From contig NZ_BEWA01000002.1 of assembly GCF_003112535.1 (NCBI RefSeq), positions 558,001 to 622,000 on the forward strand: a stretch of DNA of 64,000 nt. The letters run 5' to 3'. A model generated the notes under the pieces. It was not told the origin of the DNA and did not search any database. It saw only the letters and a list, made by a program, of their open reading frames with translations. Positions 8,790 to 19,146 of the stretch are shown in pieces (position 1 is the stretch's first letter; each line of letters opens with the position of its first letter). The DNA comes from Streptomyces rishiriensis (GTDB taxonomy: Bacteria > Actinomycetota > Actinomycetes > Streptomycetales > Streptomycetaceae). A program made the translations under genes and the position numbers.

Positions 8790-9542
8790 TCAGATCTCGT
8801 ACGTCACCCGTGGTCTGGCCAGTTCCACCGGGCCGGTGAAGGCCGTCCGGGCGTCCACCAGGTTGACCTGGGGGTCCGTCCACGGGGGGATGTGGGTCAG
8901 CACGAGCTTGCGTGCGCCCGCCCGGCTCGCCGCCTCGCCGGCCTCGCGGCCGTTGAGGTGCAGGTCGGGGATGTTCTCCTTGCCGTGGGTGAAGGCGGCC
9001 TCGCACAGGAACAGGTCGCTGTCGCGGGCCAGTTCCACCAGGGCGGGGCTGACGCCGGTGTCGCCGGAGTAGGTCAGCGACCGACCGCCGTGCTCCACAC
9101 GGATGCCGTAGGCCTCCACCGGGTGCGCCACGCGTTCGGTGTGCACGGTGAAGGGGCCGATGTCGAAGGTGGACGGCTTGACCGTGTGGAAGTCGAAGAC
9201 CTCGCTCATCGAGGAGGCGGAGGGCGTGTCGGCGTAGGCCGTGGTGAGGCGGTGCTCGGTGCCCTCGGGGCCGTAGACGGGGATCGGGTCGCAGCGCCCG
9301 CCGTCGTGCCGGTAGTAGCGCGCGACGAAGTACGCGCACATGTCGATGCAGTGATCGGCGTGCAGATGGCTCAGGAAGATCGCGTCGAGGTCGTAGAGAC
9401 CGCAGTGGCGCTGCAGCTCGCCCAGGGCGCCGTTGCCCATGTCGAGAAGCAGCCGGAAGCCGTCGGCCTCGACGAGGTAGCTCGAGCAGGCCGATTCCGC
9501 GGACGGAAACGACCCCGAGCAGCCGACGACGGTGAGCTTCAT
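8790..9542 (-). CDS. Metallo-beta-lactamase-fold hydrolase (RNase Z-like)
   Basis: A 250-residue protein starting MKLTVVGCSGSFPS. The metal site HLHADH (His59, His61, Asp63, His64) and later GDTGVSP and LTHIPPW match the RNase Z/ElaC-like branch of the fold. It lacks the long exosite arm of true tRNase Z, so I call it a general MBL-fold hydrolase, possibly a phosphodiesterase. It is divergent from the PemK-like gene. Confidence 0.88.
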   Translation of the reverse strand: MKLTVVGCSGSFPSAESACSSYLVEADGFRLLLDMGNGALGELQRHCGLYDLDAIFLSHLHADHCIDMCAYFVARYYRHDGGRCDPIPVYGPEGTEHRLTTAYADTPSASSMSEVFDFHTVKPSTFDIGPFTVHTERVAHPVEAYGIRVEHGGRSLTYSGDTGVSPALVELARDSDLFLCEAAFTHGKENIPDLHLNGREAGEAASRAGARKLVLTHIPPWTDPQVNLVDARTAFTGPVELARPRVTYEI

Positions 9543-9802
9543 AAAGCAGAATCCTCCGCTGGCGGGTGACCGAGATGTACCGGAAGGGATCCGTGGGGCG
9601 GACCGTGGAACGAATGATCGTCAAATGGGGCGACAGGGGTCGTGCGGTCCGTCGAGCGTAAGGCGCAAAACCTCGGGTCGCTCCTCCACCAGGGGCTGTT
9701 GTGGGCGAACTCACCTGTGGTGTCACCGGTTCGGCTGGACCGAGGGCGCGAGAGGTATGGAGAGGGCGCACAGCGGCAATCGCGCGCCGGTAACGTCGTC
9801 GT

Positions 9803-10309
9803 ATGCACACGTCCTGGTGGCTCGCGCTCGCGGCCGTGGTACTGCTCGCGCTGGTCGCGACGCTCGTGGACGGCTGGGGACGGGGGCGGCGACCGCGGCG
9901 CCCCGGTACCCGGCCGCCCGGTCGGCGCACGGCCCGCCCGACAGGCCGTTCGACGGATCGTCCGCCGGGCCGGCCGGCTCGCGGACGGGACGCGTCGGGG
10001 CGGCCCCGGCCCGCGGAGATCTGGTGGGCGGACGTGCCGTTCGAGGACGGGCCCGGCGCGAAGGACCGGCCGTGTCTGGTGCTGGTGGTGCGCGGTGACC
10101 GGGTGACCGTCGCGAAGATCACCAGCAAGTACCACGAGGAGCGGCCCGGGGTGATCCCGCTCCCGCCGGGCGCCGTCGGTGACGCGCGCGGGCGGCAGAG
10201 CTATCTGGAGACGGACGAGCTGCGCCAGGTGCGGCTGGGCGACTTCCGGCGGCGGGTGGGTGTGGTGGACCAGGCCCTGTGGGACCGGGTCCGGCACCTG
10301 GCCACCTGA
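9803..10309 (+). CDS. Membrane-anchored PemK/MazF-like protein
   Basis: The 168-residue product starts with a transmembrane helix (SWWLALAAVVLLALVATLV), then about 45 residues of Arg/Pro/Gly-rich linker, then a PemK/MazF-type barrel from about residue 70: AEIWWADVPFEDG, KDRPCLVLVV, VAKITSKYHEE and YLETDELRQV. MazF proteins are ribosome-independent mRNA endoribonucleases. No antitoxin gene is next to it. A membrane tether is unusual for this fold, so a role other than toxin is possible. Confidence 0.82.
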   Translation: MHTSWWLALAAVVLLALVATLVDGWGRGRRPRRPGTRPPGRRTARPTGRSTDRPPGRPARGRDASGRPRPAEIWWADVPFEDGPGAKDRPCLVLVVRGDRVTVAKITSKYHEERPGVIPLPPGAVGDARGRQSYLETDELRQVRLGDFRRRVGVVDQALWDRVRHLAT

Positions 10310-10384
10310 GAACCGGCCGGGGCGGGACCCGTCCGGCACGGGACCCGTCCGGCGCTGGGGACCGGCCGGGGCGAGGGCGGGATT

Positions 10385-10485
10385 CAGGTCCCGCCGGGCC
10401 GTGGGGCGGGGTGCAGGTCCCCGGCGCGAGGACGGGGGGCAGGTCCTGCCCGGCGTGAGGACGGGGCGCAGGTCCCGCCCGGCGG
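10385..10485. repeat. Imperfect tandem repeats with CAGGTCC core
   Basis: CAGGTCC recurs at 10385, 10414, 10440 and 10469, spaced 29, 26 and 29 bases, each within a GGCG-GAGGACGGGG-type unit. The repeats fill the space between the convergent pemK-like and cysM genes. They could act as a termination zone; otherwise nothing is seen in this gap. Confidence 0.6.
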
Positions 10486-10556
10486 ATCGGGCCGCCGGGC
10501 TGCCCGGCCCCCGCGTCCTCACGGGGCATGCGCCCTGAGCTCGCGCCCCTGGCCGC

Positions 10557-11802
<1,246 letters not shown>

Positions 11803-11892
11803 GGCTGTGGGCTCCTGTCGGATGGTGTGGGCAGCGCGGATACGTGCGTGTGAGGCGCCGCGGCTCACGGCCGTGCGGCGGCAGGGCCTGCG

Positions 11893-11988
11893 TCAACAGA
11901 TGGCGCTGGCGAGCCTGCACAGGTCGACGTGCAGCCGCGCCACGAGCAGTGCGCCCGGCGTCTTCGTGCTCACGTCGTTCAGAACCAT
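11893..11988 (-). CDS. 31-codon leader peptide of the cysO-cysM operon
   Basis: An ORF from ATG 11988 to TGA 11893 encodes 31 residues ending LVARLHVDLCRLASAIC, with Cys24 and Cys31 as the last residue before the stop. This ending matches the putative leader peptides found upstream of sulfur-assimilation genes in Streptomyces. Its stop lies 90 bases before cysO. Ribosome stalling at Cys codons when cysteine is scarce would fit an attenuator role, as shown for cysteine leader ORFs in mycobacteria. The start codon is uncertain because no clear ribosome site precedes it; GTG 11973 is an alternative. Confidence 0.8.
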   Translation of the reverse strand: MVLNDVSTKTPGALLVARLHVDLCRLASAIC

Positions 11989-12081
11989 GGGCTCATCGTA
12001 TCGATTCCCGGTCCGCCTTCCGGAAGGTGATCCCACATGATGGACGCATTCCGGCCGGGGGGTGAGATGCCCTCAATTACC

Positions 12082-12108
12082 CGACCCGCCCGACCCGCCC
12101 GACCCGCC
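12082..12108. repeat. Three 9-bp tandem repeats (CGACCCGCC)
   Basis: Three exact copies lie between the lacI-type gene end and the cysO promoter region. No function is evident. A 12-bp palindrome CCTTCCGGAAGG lies nearby at 12016-12027, where the cysO operon promoter should be. Confidence 0.6.
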
Positions 12109-12120
12109 CGGCTCGCGGGC

Positions 12121-13179
12121 CTAGGCCGACGCTCGGCGCACCAGGCGGGTCGGGACGATCGCCGTGGGCGGCTGCGCGCCGCTCTGCGGCAGGAGCAGAC
12201 GTGCCAGCAGCCGGCCCATCTCCGGTACGTCCTGGTGGACGGTGGTCAGGGGCGGGTCGGTGGCCCCGGCGATGGAGACGAGGTCGTCGAAGCCGACGAC
12301 GGCGACGTCGCCGGGCACGCTGCGCCCGCGCTCGCGCAGGGTCTGCAGCGCGCCGGACGCCATGAGGTCGGAGGCGACGAAGACGGCGTCCAGGTCGGGG
12401 CGGCGGTCCAGCAGCGCGGCCATGGCGTGGGCTCCGCCCTCCCGGGTGTAGTCGGCCCGCTCGACGAGGTCGGCCGGGGCGTCGGGCAGGACGTCCCGGT
12501 AGCCGGCGAGCCGGTCGGCCGCGGAGTTCTCCTGGTCGTGGGGTCCGGTGACGGTCGCGATCCGGCGGCGTCCGAGGGAGAGCAGGTGCCGGACGGCCTG
12601 GCGGGCTCCCCCGCGGTTGTCTCCGTCGACGTAGGCGTGGCCCGGGACGGTGTCGCCGTCGCGCAGGAGGGGGCGGCCGCCGAAGACGGCGGGCAGGCCG
12701 AGGCGGCCCGTCATCTCGTGCAGCCGGTCGCCGGGACGCAGGGAGAACAGGATCGCGCCGTCGACGTGGCCGCCGCCGAGGTAGTCGGCCACGCGCGGGT
12801 AGTCGTCGGGCTCGTCCACGAAGAGCAGGACGGCCTGGGCGCCGTGGTGTGCGAGTTCGCGGCGGATGCCGCGCAGCAGGAGGTCGAAGAAGGGGTCGAG
12901 GAAGAGCCGGTTCTCGGGCTGGGCGGCGACCACGGCGACGGCGCCGGTGCGGTGGGTGACCAGCTGCCGGGCGCCCTGGTTGGGGACGTATCCCAGTTCG
13001 GAGACGACACGGCGGACGCGGTCGGCGACCTCCGCCCGCACCCGGGCCTCCCCGTTGATCACCCGCGAGACGGTGGATTTGGAGACTCCCGACTGCCGGG
13101 CGACGTCGTCGAGCGTGGGGCGCCGTGCGTACGAGCGTGGGGTCAACACCGTCTCCGTGGGGGCGAGTTGTGGGTGCAC
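12121..13179 (-). CDS. LacI family transcriptional regulator
   Basis: A 352-residue repressor with an N-terminal LacI HTH (PTLDDVARQSGVSKSTVSRVING) at about residues 21-43, the hinge-type LGYVPNQGARQL, then a periplasmic-binding-like sugar domain with GRPLLRDGDTVPG and VAVVGFDDLVSIAGATDPPLTT. It should bind a carbohydrate and control sugar uptake or use genes, but no such genes are adjacent. The GTG start at 13179 has only a weak ribosome site. Confidence 0.92.
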   Translation of the reverse strand: MHPQLAPTETVLTPRSYARRPTLDDVARQSGVSKSTVSRVINGEARVRAEVADRVRRVVSELGYVPNQGARQLVTHRTGAVAVVAAQPENRLFLDPFFDLLLRGIRRELAHHGAQAVLLFVDEPDDYPRVADYLGGGHVDGAILFSLRPGDRLHEMTGRLGLPAVFGGRPLLRDGDTVPGHAYVDGDNRGGARQAVRHLLSLGRRRIATVTGPHDQENSAADRLAGYRDVLPDAPADLVERADYTREGGAHAMAALLDRRPDLDAVFVASDLMASGALQTLRERGRSVPGDVAVVGFDDLVSIAGATDPPLTTVHQDVPEMGRLLARLLLPQSGAQPPTAIVPTRLVRRASA

Positions 13180-13210
13180 CTTCGGAAACGGTAACCGGCC
13201 GGGGGGTGGG

Positions 13211-13795
13211 TCAGACGACAGGTTTTCCCGTCAGCTCGACGCCCGCCGCGCGCATTTCCTCCAGGGCCCGGTCGGTGGTTCCCTCGGCGACGCCGGCGGT
13301 CAGGTCCAGCAGGACCTGGGTGCGGAAGCCCTCGCGGGCCGCGTCCAGGGCGGTGGCCCGTACGCAGTGGTCGGTGGCGATGCCGACGACGTCCACCTCG
13401 TCGATCTGGCGGGCCCGCAGCCAGTCGCCGAGCGTGACCCCGTTCTCGTCGGCGCCCTCGAAGCCGCTGTAGGCGGCCGCGTAGTCGCCCTTGCTGAAGA
13501 CGGCGTCGACGGCGCCGGAGGCGACGGCCGGGGCGAAGTTGGGGTGGAAGCCGACGCCCTCCGTGCCGGCGACGCAGTGCGCGGGCCAGGAGTGGACGTA
13601 GTCGGGGTTGTCGGCGAAGTGGCCGCCGGGCGCGATGTGGTGGTCGCGGGTGGCCACGACGTGCCGGTATCCGGCGGGGGCCTGCCCGATCAGCTCGGTG
13701 ATCGCGGCGGCCACGTCGGCGCCGCCGGACACCGCGAGGCTGCCTCCTTCGCAGAAGTCGTTCTGCACGTCAACGACGATCAGGGCGCGGCGCAT
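13211..13795 (-). CDS. pncA: Nicotinamidase (isochorismatase-like)
   Basis: ATG 13795 (MRRALIVVDVQNDFCEGG) gives 194 residues. The enzyme converts nicotinamide to nicotinate. The catalytic Asp9, the Lys in FSKGDY and the Cys in IATDHCVRATA form the triad, and HHIAPGGHFADNPDY carries the metal site. pncB, the next enzyme of NAD salvage, is the next gene upstream on the same strand, 125 bases away. Confidence 0.93.
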   Translation of the reverse strand: MRRALIVVDVQNDFCEGGSLAVSGGADVAAAITELIGQAPAGYRHVVATRDHHIAPGGHFADNPDYVHSWPAHCVAGTEGVGFHPNFAPAVASGAVDAVFSKGDYAAAYSGFEGADENGVTLGDWLRARQIDEVDVVGIATDHCVRATALDAAREGFRTQVLLDLTAGVAEGTTDRALEEMRAAGVELTGKPVV

Positions 13796-13895
13796 GGGCG
13801 GTGTCCTTCGATGGCGGTCCCCCGGCTCCGTCGATCGCGGGGGAGGTGAAGTAATCGAGCCTAGAGACTTTGCCGGTCGTGCGGGAGGGGGCGGC

Positions 13896-13913
13896 GCCCG
13901 GCGGTCGCCGGGC
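13896..13913 (-). terminator. Hairpin after pncB
   Basis: GCCCGGCG (13896-13903) pairs with CGCCGGGC (13906-13913), directly after the pncB stop at 13921. It may partly separate pncB and pncA transcripts. Confidence 0.5.
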
Positions 13914-13920
13914 ACACGCC

Positions 13921-15267
13921 CTAGTTACCCGACCGGTCGTGGACATACTCCGTGGGAATGACGGGTTCGCCGCGCGAGAGCTGGGTCGCGGACAGGGGCA
14001 GGCCGGCGCGGGCGGCGGCGTGCCGGTCGCGGGCGACGTCCAGGGGCTCGCGGGCGACGACGGCGCCGCCCTTGACGAGCTCGACGAGCAGCAGGCGGTC
14101 GGTCAGCTCGGCGGGCACGTCGCCGGTGCCGACGACCTCGGCCTCGGCGACGCCGTGGGCGTCCTGCCGGCGTGCCGCCCACTTGCGGCCGCCGATGGAG
14201 GTCTTGCCGCCGGTGGACTTCTTCGCCACCGGCACGAGCGGCGCCCCTGGGTCGTCGGACTCGGCGCGGGCGACCAGTTTGTAGACCATGGAGGCCGTCG
14301 GGTGTCCGGACCCGGTGACCAGCTGGGTGCCGACGCCGTAGGCGTCCACGGGGGCGGCGGCCAGGGAGGCGATGGCGTACTCGTCGAGGTCGGAGGTGAC
14401 GATGATGCGGGTGCCGGTCGCGCCGAGCTCATCGAGCTGCCGGCGGACCCGGTGGGCGACGAGGAGGAGGTCGCCGGAGTCGATGCGGACGGCGCCGAGC
14501 CCGGGTCCGGCCACCTCCACGGCGAGCCGGACGGCCTCGGTGACGTCGTAGGTGTCCACCAGGAGGGTGGTGCCCCGGCCGAGGGATTCGACCTGGGCGC
14601 GGAAGGCGTCCCGCTCGTTGTCGTGCAGGAGGGTGAAGGCGTGGGCGCTGGTGCCCACCGTGGGGATGCCGTAGCGGAAGCCGGCGGCCAGGTCGGAGGT
14701 GGTGGTGAAGCCTGCGACGTAGGCGGCGCGGGCGGCGGCGACGGCGGCGAGCTCGTGGGTGCGGCGGGCGCCCATCTCGATCAGGGGGCGCTCGCCCGCG
14801 GCGGAGGACATGCGGGAGGCGGCGGCGGCGATGGCGGAGTCGTGGTTGAGGATGGAGAGGATCACGGTCTCCAGCAGGACGCACTCGGCGAAGGAGCCCT
14901 CGACGCGCATGATCGGCGAGCCGGGGAAGTAGACCTCGCCCTCGGGGTAGCCCCACACGTCACCCGAGAAGCGGTACCGGGCGAGCCAGTCCAGGGTCTC
15001 CTCGTCGACGACGTCGCGCTCGCGCAGGAAGCGCAGGACGTCGGCGCCGAAGCGGAAGTTCTCGATCGCGTCCAGGACCCGCCCGGTGCCCGCGACGACG
15101 CCGTAGCGCCGGCCCTCCGGGAGCCGCCGGGTGAAGACCTCGAACACGCTGCGCCGTTCGGCGGTGCCCGCCTTCACCGCGGCCTGCAGCATCGTCAGCT
15201 CGTACTGGTCCGTGAAGAGCGCCGTGGACGGAACTTCCACCGGCAGCCCAAGGTCCGCTACGTCCAC
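13921..15267 (-). CDS. pncB: Nicotinate phosphoribosyltransferase
   Basis: The probable start is GTG 15267 behind GGTGAGG, giving 448 residues (VDVADLGLPVEVPSTALFTDQYELTML); the frame is open further upstream. The enzyme makes nicotinate mononucleotide from nicotinate and PRPP. STALFTDQYELTML, the substrate residues near GTSAHAF, and RIDSGDL are family motifs. It pairs with nicotinamidase in the Preiss-Handler route and is divergent from clpS. Confidence 0.93.
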   Translation of the reverse strand: MDVADLGLPVEVPSTALFTDQYELTMLQAAVKAGTAERRSVFEVFTRRLPEGRRYGVVAGTGRVLDAIENFRFGADVLRFLRERDVVDEETLDWLARYRFSGDVWGYPEGEVYFPGSPIMRVEGSFAECVLLETVILSILNHDSAIAAAASRMSSAAGERPLIEMGARRTHELAAVAAARAAYVAGFTTTSDLAAGFRYGIPTVGTSAHAFTLLHDNERDAFRAQVESLGRGTTLLVDTYDVTEAVRLAVEVAGPGLGAVRIDSGDLLLVAHRVRRQLDELGATGTRIIVTSDLDEYAIASLAAAPVDAYGVGTQLVTGSGHPTASMVYKLVARAESDDPGAPLVPVAKKSTGGKTSIGGRKWAARRQDAHGVAEAEVVGTGDVPAELTDRLLLVELVKGGAVVAREPLDVARDRHAAARAGLPLSATQLSRGEPVIPTEYVHDRSGN

Positions 15268-15404
15268 TTGCCTCACCCTGTCCGTGACTCTCCGGTTACC
15301 CCGGGCGTGGCCGGGGCCCGGGGGCCGTCCCCCGGTGTGTGCAGCACGGCAAGGGATGCTACCCCCTTTTCGTCGGTGTGACGATTTCGGTGCGGCGTGG
15401 CAGC

Positions 15405-15722
15405 ATGGACGGTGTGACGTCACCCGCTCCCCTTGAGATCGAACGCACCGAGTCGGCGGAGGAGGTCTTCGCCGTACCCGAGCCGGACGTCCCCTGGGTC
15501 ACGATCGTCCACAACGACCCGGTCAACCTCATGAGCTACGTGACGTACGTCTTCCAGACGTACTTCGGGTACTCCAAGGACAAGGCCACCAAGCTCATGA
15601 TGGACGTCCACCACAAGGGCCGGGCCGTCGTCTCCAGCGGGTCCCGCGAGGAGATGGAACGCGACGTGCAGGCCATGCACGGCTACGGCCTGTGGGCCAC
15701 CCTGCAGCAGGACCGGAAGTAG
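15405..15722 (+). CDS. clpS: ATP-dependent Clp protease adaptor ClpS
   Basis: From ATG 15405 the protein has 105 residues; GTG 15414 is an equally possible start and neither has a clear ribosome site. The core [20 protein letters not shown] holds the N-degron-binding Asn/Asp pair, and VHHKGRAVV with a conserved His follows. ClpS delivers N-end rule substrates to ClpA or ClpC. It is followed 11 bases later by a DUF2017 gene, an arrangement common in actinobacteria. Confidence 0.95.
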   Translation: MDGVTSPAPLEIERTESAEEVFAVPEPDVPWVTIVHNDPVNLMSYVTYVFQTYFGYSKDKATKLMMDVHHKGRAVVSSGSREEMERDVQAMHGYGLWATLQQDRK

Positions 15723-15733
15723 CCTGCCCTCCT

Positions 15734-16342
15734 ATGCCTGGACACTTCGAACCGCTCCCCGGCGGCGGCGCGGCCGTCGCGCTCGACGACGTCGAGATCT
15801 CCATCATCCGGTCGCTGGCCGTGCAGCTCCTGGAGCTGATCGGCCCCGGCCCCGCCGAGGACGCCTCCGACGATCCGCTCGCCGAGCTCTTCGCCGAGGG
15901 TCCGAGCGAGCCGCCCGCCGATCCGGTGCTCAGAAGGCTCTTCCCGGACGCCTACACCGACCCGGAGGGCGCCTCGGGCGCCAGGGCCGCGGACGAGCAG
16001 AAGGCGCACTCCGCCGAGTTCCGCCGCTACACCGAGAACGACCTGCGGGCCGGCAAGCGCGAGAACGCCCTGACGGTGGTCCGCTCGCTGGACGCGCTGG
16101 CCTCGGAGGCGGCCGGCGAGGGCGGGGCGGTGCTGAAGCTGTCGCCGCGGGAGTCGCAGGCCTGGCTGCGGGCGCTGAACGACCTGCGGCTCGCGATCGG
16201 CTCCCGGCTGGAGATCACCGACGAGGACGACACCGACCTTCTCTACCGGTTGCCGGACGACGACCCGCGCAAGCCGATGGTGATGGCGTATCTGTGGCTG
16301 GGCGGCCTCCAGGAGACCCTCGTCACGACCCTTATGCCGTAG
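15734..16342 (+). CDS. DUF2017 family protein
   Basis: ATG 15734 (MPGHFEPLPGGGAAVALDD) gives 202 residues. Family features are EISIIRSLAVQLLELI and, near the end, TDLLYRLPDDDPRKPMVMAY. Function is unknown. Its tight coupling to clpS hints at a role in proteolysis, which is inference only. It is mostly acidic and soluble with no membrane segment. Confidence 0.85.
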   Translation: MPGHFEPLPGGGAAVALDDVEISIIRSLAVQLLELIGPGPAEDASDDPLAELFAEGPSEPPADPVLRRLFPDAYTDPEGASGARAADEQKAHSAEFRRYTENDLRAGKRENALTVVRSLDALASEAAGEGGAVLKLSPRESQAWLRALNDLRLAIGSRLEITDEDDTDLLYRLPDDDPRKPMVMAYLWLGGLQETLVTTLMP

Positions 16343-16662
16343 TTCGCCCCTCTTCCCGTTCGCTCAGAGGACGCTCAAATCCGGATAACGATCGCGTTAC
16401 CGCGACGGCCGGGAGTGTCCTCTTTGTGTCTCGTTCATCCGCTTCTTCTTGTGTCGTGCGCCACTCGCCCGCCGGTTGATCAGTATGGCGGGCGTGATAA
16501 ATCTTCACGACCGCCCGGCGAACACCACCCGTATGTTCGGCCGGGTGCGCCACCGAGCCGGTTGATCGCCGGCCAGGCATCGCTCCATCAATCCGGGGGG
16601 ATCGAAACCCGATCCGCGGCCGACGAGAGGCCCGGTTCGGCATGGAGAAAGGCGCACCACAC

Positions 16663-18096
16663 ATGACCTCCGAGAAGGTCACTGACACCGCTGTCACTGA
16701 CACTCCCGAAGAGGGATACGAACGCGGACTCGGCAGCCGCCAGGTCCAGATGATCGCGATCGGCGGCGCCATCGGCGTCGGGCTCTTCCTCGGCGCCGGG
16801 GCGAACATCGCCAAGGCCGGCCCCAGTCTCATCCTGATGTACGCCCTCGCGGGCGGGATCATCTTCTTCATCATGCGGGCCCTGGGCGAGCTGCTGCTCT
16901 ACCGCCCGGTCTCGGGCTCCTTCGCGGAGTACTCGCGGGAGTTCCTCGGCCCGTTCTTCGGCTACTTCACCGGCTGGACGTACTGGCTGATGTGGGTCGT
17001 CACCGGCATGGCCGAGCTGACGGCCGCGGCGATCTACGTCAACTACTGGTTCCCGGCCGTGCCCCGGTGGGTGACCGCGCTGGTCTTCCTGGTGGTCCTG
17101 TTCGGGGTCAACCTGATCTCCGTGAAGCTCTTCGGCGAGCTGGAGTTCTGGTTCTCGATGGTGAAGGTCACCGCGCTCATCGGCATGATCGTCATCGGTC
17201 TGGGCGTCCTCACCTTCGGCTTCAGCAGCGCCGGCGACACGGCCGCGGTCTCCAACCTGTGGGCCTTCGACGGCTTCTTCCCCAAGGGCGTCGGCTCCTC
17301 CCTGATGACCCTTCAGGGCGTCATGTTCGCGTACCTCGCCGTCGAGCTCGTCGGTGTCACGGCCGGCGAGTCCGAGAACCCCGAGAAGACGCTGCCCAAG
17401 GCGATCAACACCCTGCCCTGGCGCATCGCGCTGTTCTACGTCGGCGCGCTCACCGTCATCCTGTGCGTGGTGAAGTGGACCGAGTTCGCACCGGGCGTCT
17501 CGCCCTTCGTCGAGGCGTTCGCGAAGATCGGCATCCCGGCGGGCGCCGGCATCGTCAACTTCGTCGTGCTGACCGCGGCCCTTTCCTCCTGCAACTCAGG
17601 GATGTACTCCACCGGCCGCATGCTGCGGAACCTGGCCGAGAGCGGCGAGGCCCCCGCGGCCTTCCGGAAGCTGTCGTCGACGAAGACGCCCGCCCTCGGC
17701 ATCACCGTCTCGGTGCTGTTCATGGGCATCGGCGTGGTCCTGAACTACGTCGTCCCGGAGAAGGCCTTCGGCTACGTCACCTCGGTGGCCACCGCGGCCG
17801 GCATCTGGACCTGGCTGATGATCCTGATCAGCCACGTCCTGTACCGCCGCGCGGTCGTCGCGGGGCGGCTGCCCGCGTCCAGCTTCCCGGCGCCGGGCGG
17901 CTCCGCCTTCAGCTGGGTGGCGATCGTGTTCCTGCTGTTCGTCACCGGTCTGATCGCCTACGACGCCGACTCGCGCGTGTGTCTGTACGTGATGGCGGTC
18001 TGGGCCGCGGCCCTCGGCGTCGGCTGGGCGGTCCTCAAGCGCCGCAACCCGCAGATCACCGACCGGCGCGAGCCGGAGCTCGAGAAGGTCGGCTGA
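16663..18096 (+). CDS. Amino acid permease, APC family (AnsP-like)
   Basis: ATG 16663 (MTSEKVTD) lies 10 bases after AAAGG; an in-frame ATG at 16642 is the alternative. The 477-residue protein has twelve predicted membrane segments and the APC motifs QMIAIGGAIGVGLFLGAGA and FFIMRALGELLLYRPVSGSFAEY, closest by eye to L-asparagine permease AnsP; CycA and GabP are related alternatives. It imports an amino acid with protons. The 320 bases upstream hold no gene; the only pattern is TAACG-ATCG-CGTTA at 16386-16399. Confidence 0.88.
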   Translation: MTSEKVTDTAVTDTPEEGYERGLGSRQVQMIAIGGAIGVGLFLGAGANIAKAGPSLILMYALAGGIIFFIMRALGELLLYRPVSGSFAEYSREFLGPFFGYFTGWTYWLMWVVTGMAELTAAAIYVNYWFPAVPRWVTALVFLVVLFGVNLISVKLFGELEFWFSMVKVTALIGMIVIGLGVLTFGFSSAGDTAAVSNLWAFDGFFPKGVGSSLMTLQGVMFAYLAVELVGVTAGESENPEKTLPKAINTLPWRIALFYVGALTVILCVVKWTEFAPGVSPFVEAFAKIGIPAGAGIVNFVVLTAALSSCNSGMYSTGRMLRNLAESGEAPAAFRKLSSTKTPALGITVSVLFMGIGVVLNYVVPEKAFGYVTSVATAAGIWTWLMILISHVLYRRAVVAGRLPASSFPAPGGSAFSWVAIVFLLFVTGLIAYDADSRVCLYVMAVWAAALGVGWAVLKRRNPQITDRREPELEKVG

Positions 18097-18181
18097 CCGA
18101 CCGCCGGCCACCCCCGGGACGTCCGGCCGCAGGGAGCACTCGTGGCGCCCCCTCCGGCAGCCGCTCAGGACGTCCGCGACG

Positions 18182-18220
18182 CGGGCCGCCCCGCACCGTC
18201 CGCCGGTGCGGGGCGGCCCG
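18182..18220 (+). terminator. Terminator after the amino acid permease
   Basis: A 16-bp perfect stem (18182-18197 with 18205-18220) lies 86 bases after the stop and before mec. Confidence 0.8.
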
Positions 18221-18290
18221 TCCGTCGCTCACCGCCCCGCCGCTGGAACGCCGCCGCGCGGCCCCACGCCGGTTGCTTATCCTGACGACC

Positions 18291-18713
18291 ATGCTGACCA
18301 TCACCCGGGCCCTGCACGACCAGATCGTCGCCCACGCCCGCAAGGACCACCCCGACGAGGCCTGCGGAGTCGTCGCGGGCCCGGCGGGCACGGACCGCCC
18401 CGAGCGCTTCATCCCGATGCTGAACGCGGCCATGTCCCCCACGTTCTACGAGTTCGACTCCGGGGACCTGCTGAAGCTCTACCGCGAGATGGACGACCGC
18501 GACGAGGAGCCGGTGGTCGTCTACCACTCCCACACGGCGACGGAGGCGTACCCGTCCCGCACGGACATCTCGTACGCGAACGAGCCGGGCGCGCACTACG
18601 TCCTGGTCTCCACCGCCGACACCGACGGCCTCGGCGAGTTCCAGTTCCGCTCGTTCCGCATCCTGGACGGCCTGGTCTCCGAGGAGGACGTGCGCGTCGT
18701 CGAGGCGTACTGA
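18291..18713 (+). CDS. mec: JAMM metallopeptidase of the Mec+ family
   Basis: A 140-residue single JAB1/MPN+ domain from ATG 18291. The zinc and catalytic residues are all present: Glu23 in DEACGVV and His79-x-His81-x7-Ser89-x-x-Asp92 in YHSHTATEAYPSRTD. In M. tuberculosis Mec releases cysteine from the CysO-Cys adduct and is in one operon with cysO and cysM; here it lies 6.5 kb away on the other strand. It could also trim Met-Ala from CysO. It is convergent with the next gene. Confidence 0.9.
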   Translation: MLTITRALHDQIVAHARKDHPDEACGVVAGPAGTDRPERFIPMLNAAMSPTFYEFDSGDLLKLYREMDDRDEEPVVVYHSHTATEAYPSRTDISYANEPGAHYVLVSTADTDGLGEFQFRSFRILDGLVSEEDVRVVEAY

Positions 18714-18719
18714 GCGGCC

Positions 18720-19073
18720 CTACGCGGCCGCGTTCCTCAGCAGGGCCCTGATCGGCCGCCACAGCTCCGGGCCGGCCGTCACGCCGGCCGCGACACCGTT
18801 GTCGGGCGGGGTGCGCCATATCAGGCCGTCGGGGTGGTGCAGGACCGCCGTGATCTCGTCCGGGGTCGGCGGAGCCGCGTTGCCGCGCAGGTAGACGGCG
18901 CGCAGACCCAGGTTGCGCAGCCTGGTCAGGGCGCGCGCCCGGTTCTGGGCGTGGACGAGGACGCGGACGTCCGCGGCGGGGCCCGCAAGGCCCTCTCGGA
19001 CGGCGGGACGGGGCAGGTTCAGCGCCACCACCACCCTGCCGTTCGGCAGCTTGCAGAAGCCTCCTGCGGCCAT
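18720..19073 (-). CDS. Conserved hypothetical protein
   Basis: A 117-residue protein with no signal peptide or membrane segment. It contains LNLPRPAVREGLAGPAADVRVLVHAQNRARALTRL-like text, suggesting an alpha/beta fold, and a C-terminal WRPIRALLRNAAA. I do not recognise a family. Its stop is 6 bases from the mec stop, so the two genes converge tightly. Third-position GC supports real coding. Confidence 0.7.
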   Translation of the reverse strand: MAAGGFCKLPNGRVVVALNLPRPAVREGLAGPAADVRVLVHAQNRARALTRLRNLGLRAVYLRGNAAPPTPDEITAVLHHPDGLIWRTPPDNGVAAGVTAGPELWRPIRALLRNAAA

Positions 19074-19146
19074 GCGGTCACACCCCCGTGCGAGTCGGTG
19101 TCGAGTTCGGTGTCAATAAGAAGGGCACAGGAGGCACCTAAACACG

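Noticed and set aside
18720..19073. An antitoxin for a nearby toxin
   Set aside because: No partner and no DNA-binding motif; left as hypothetical.
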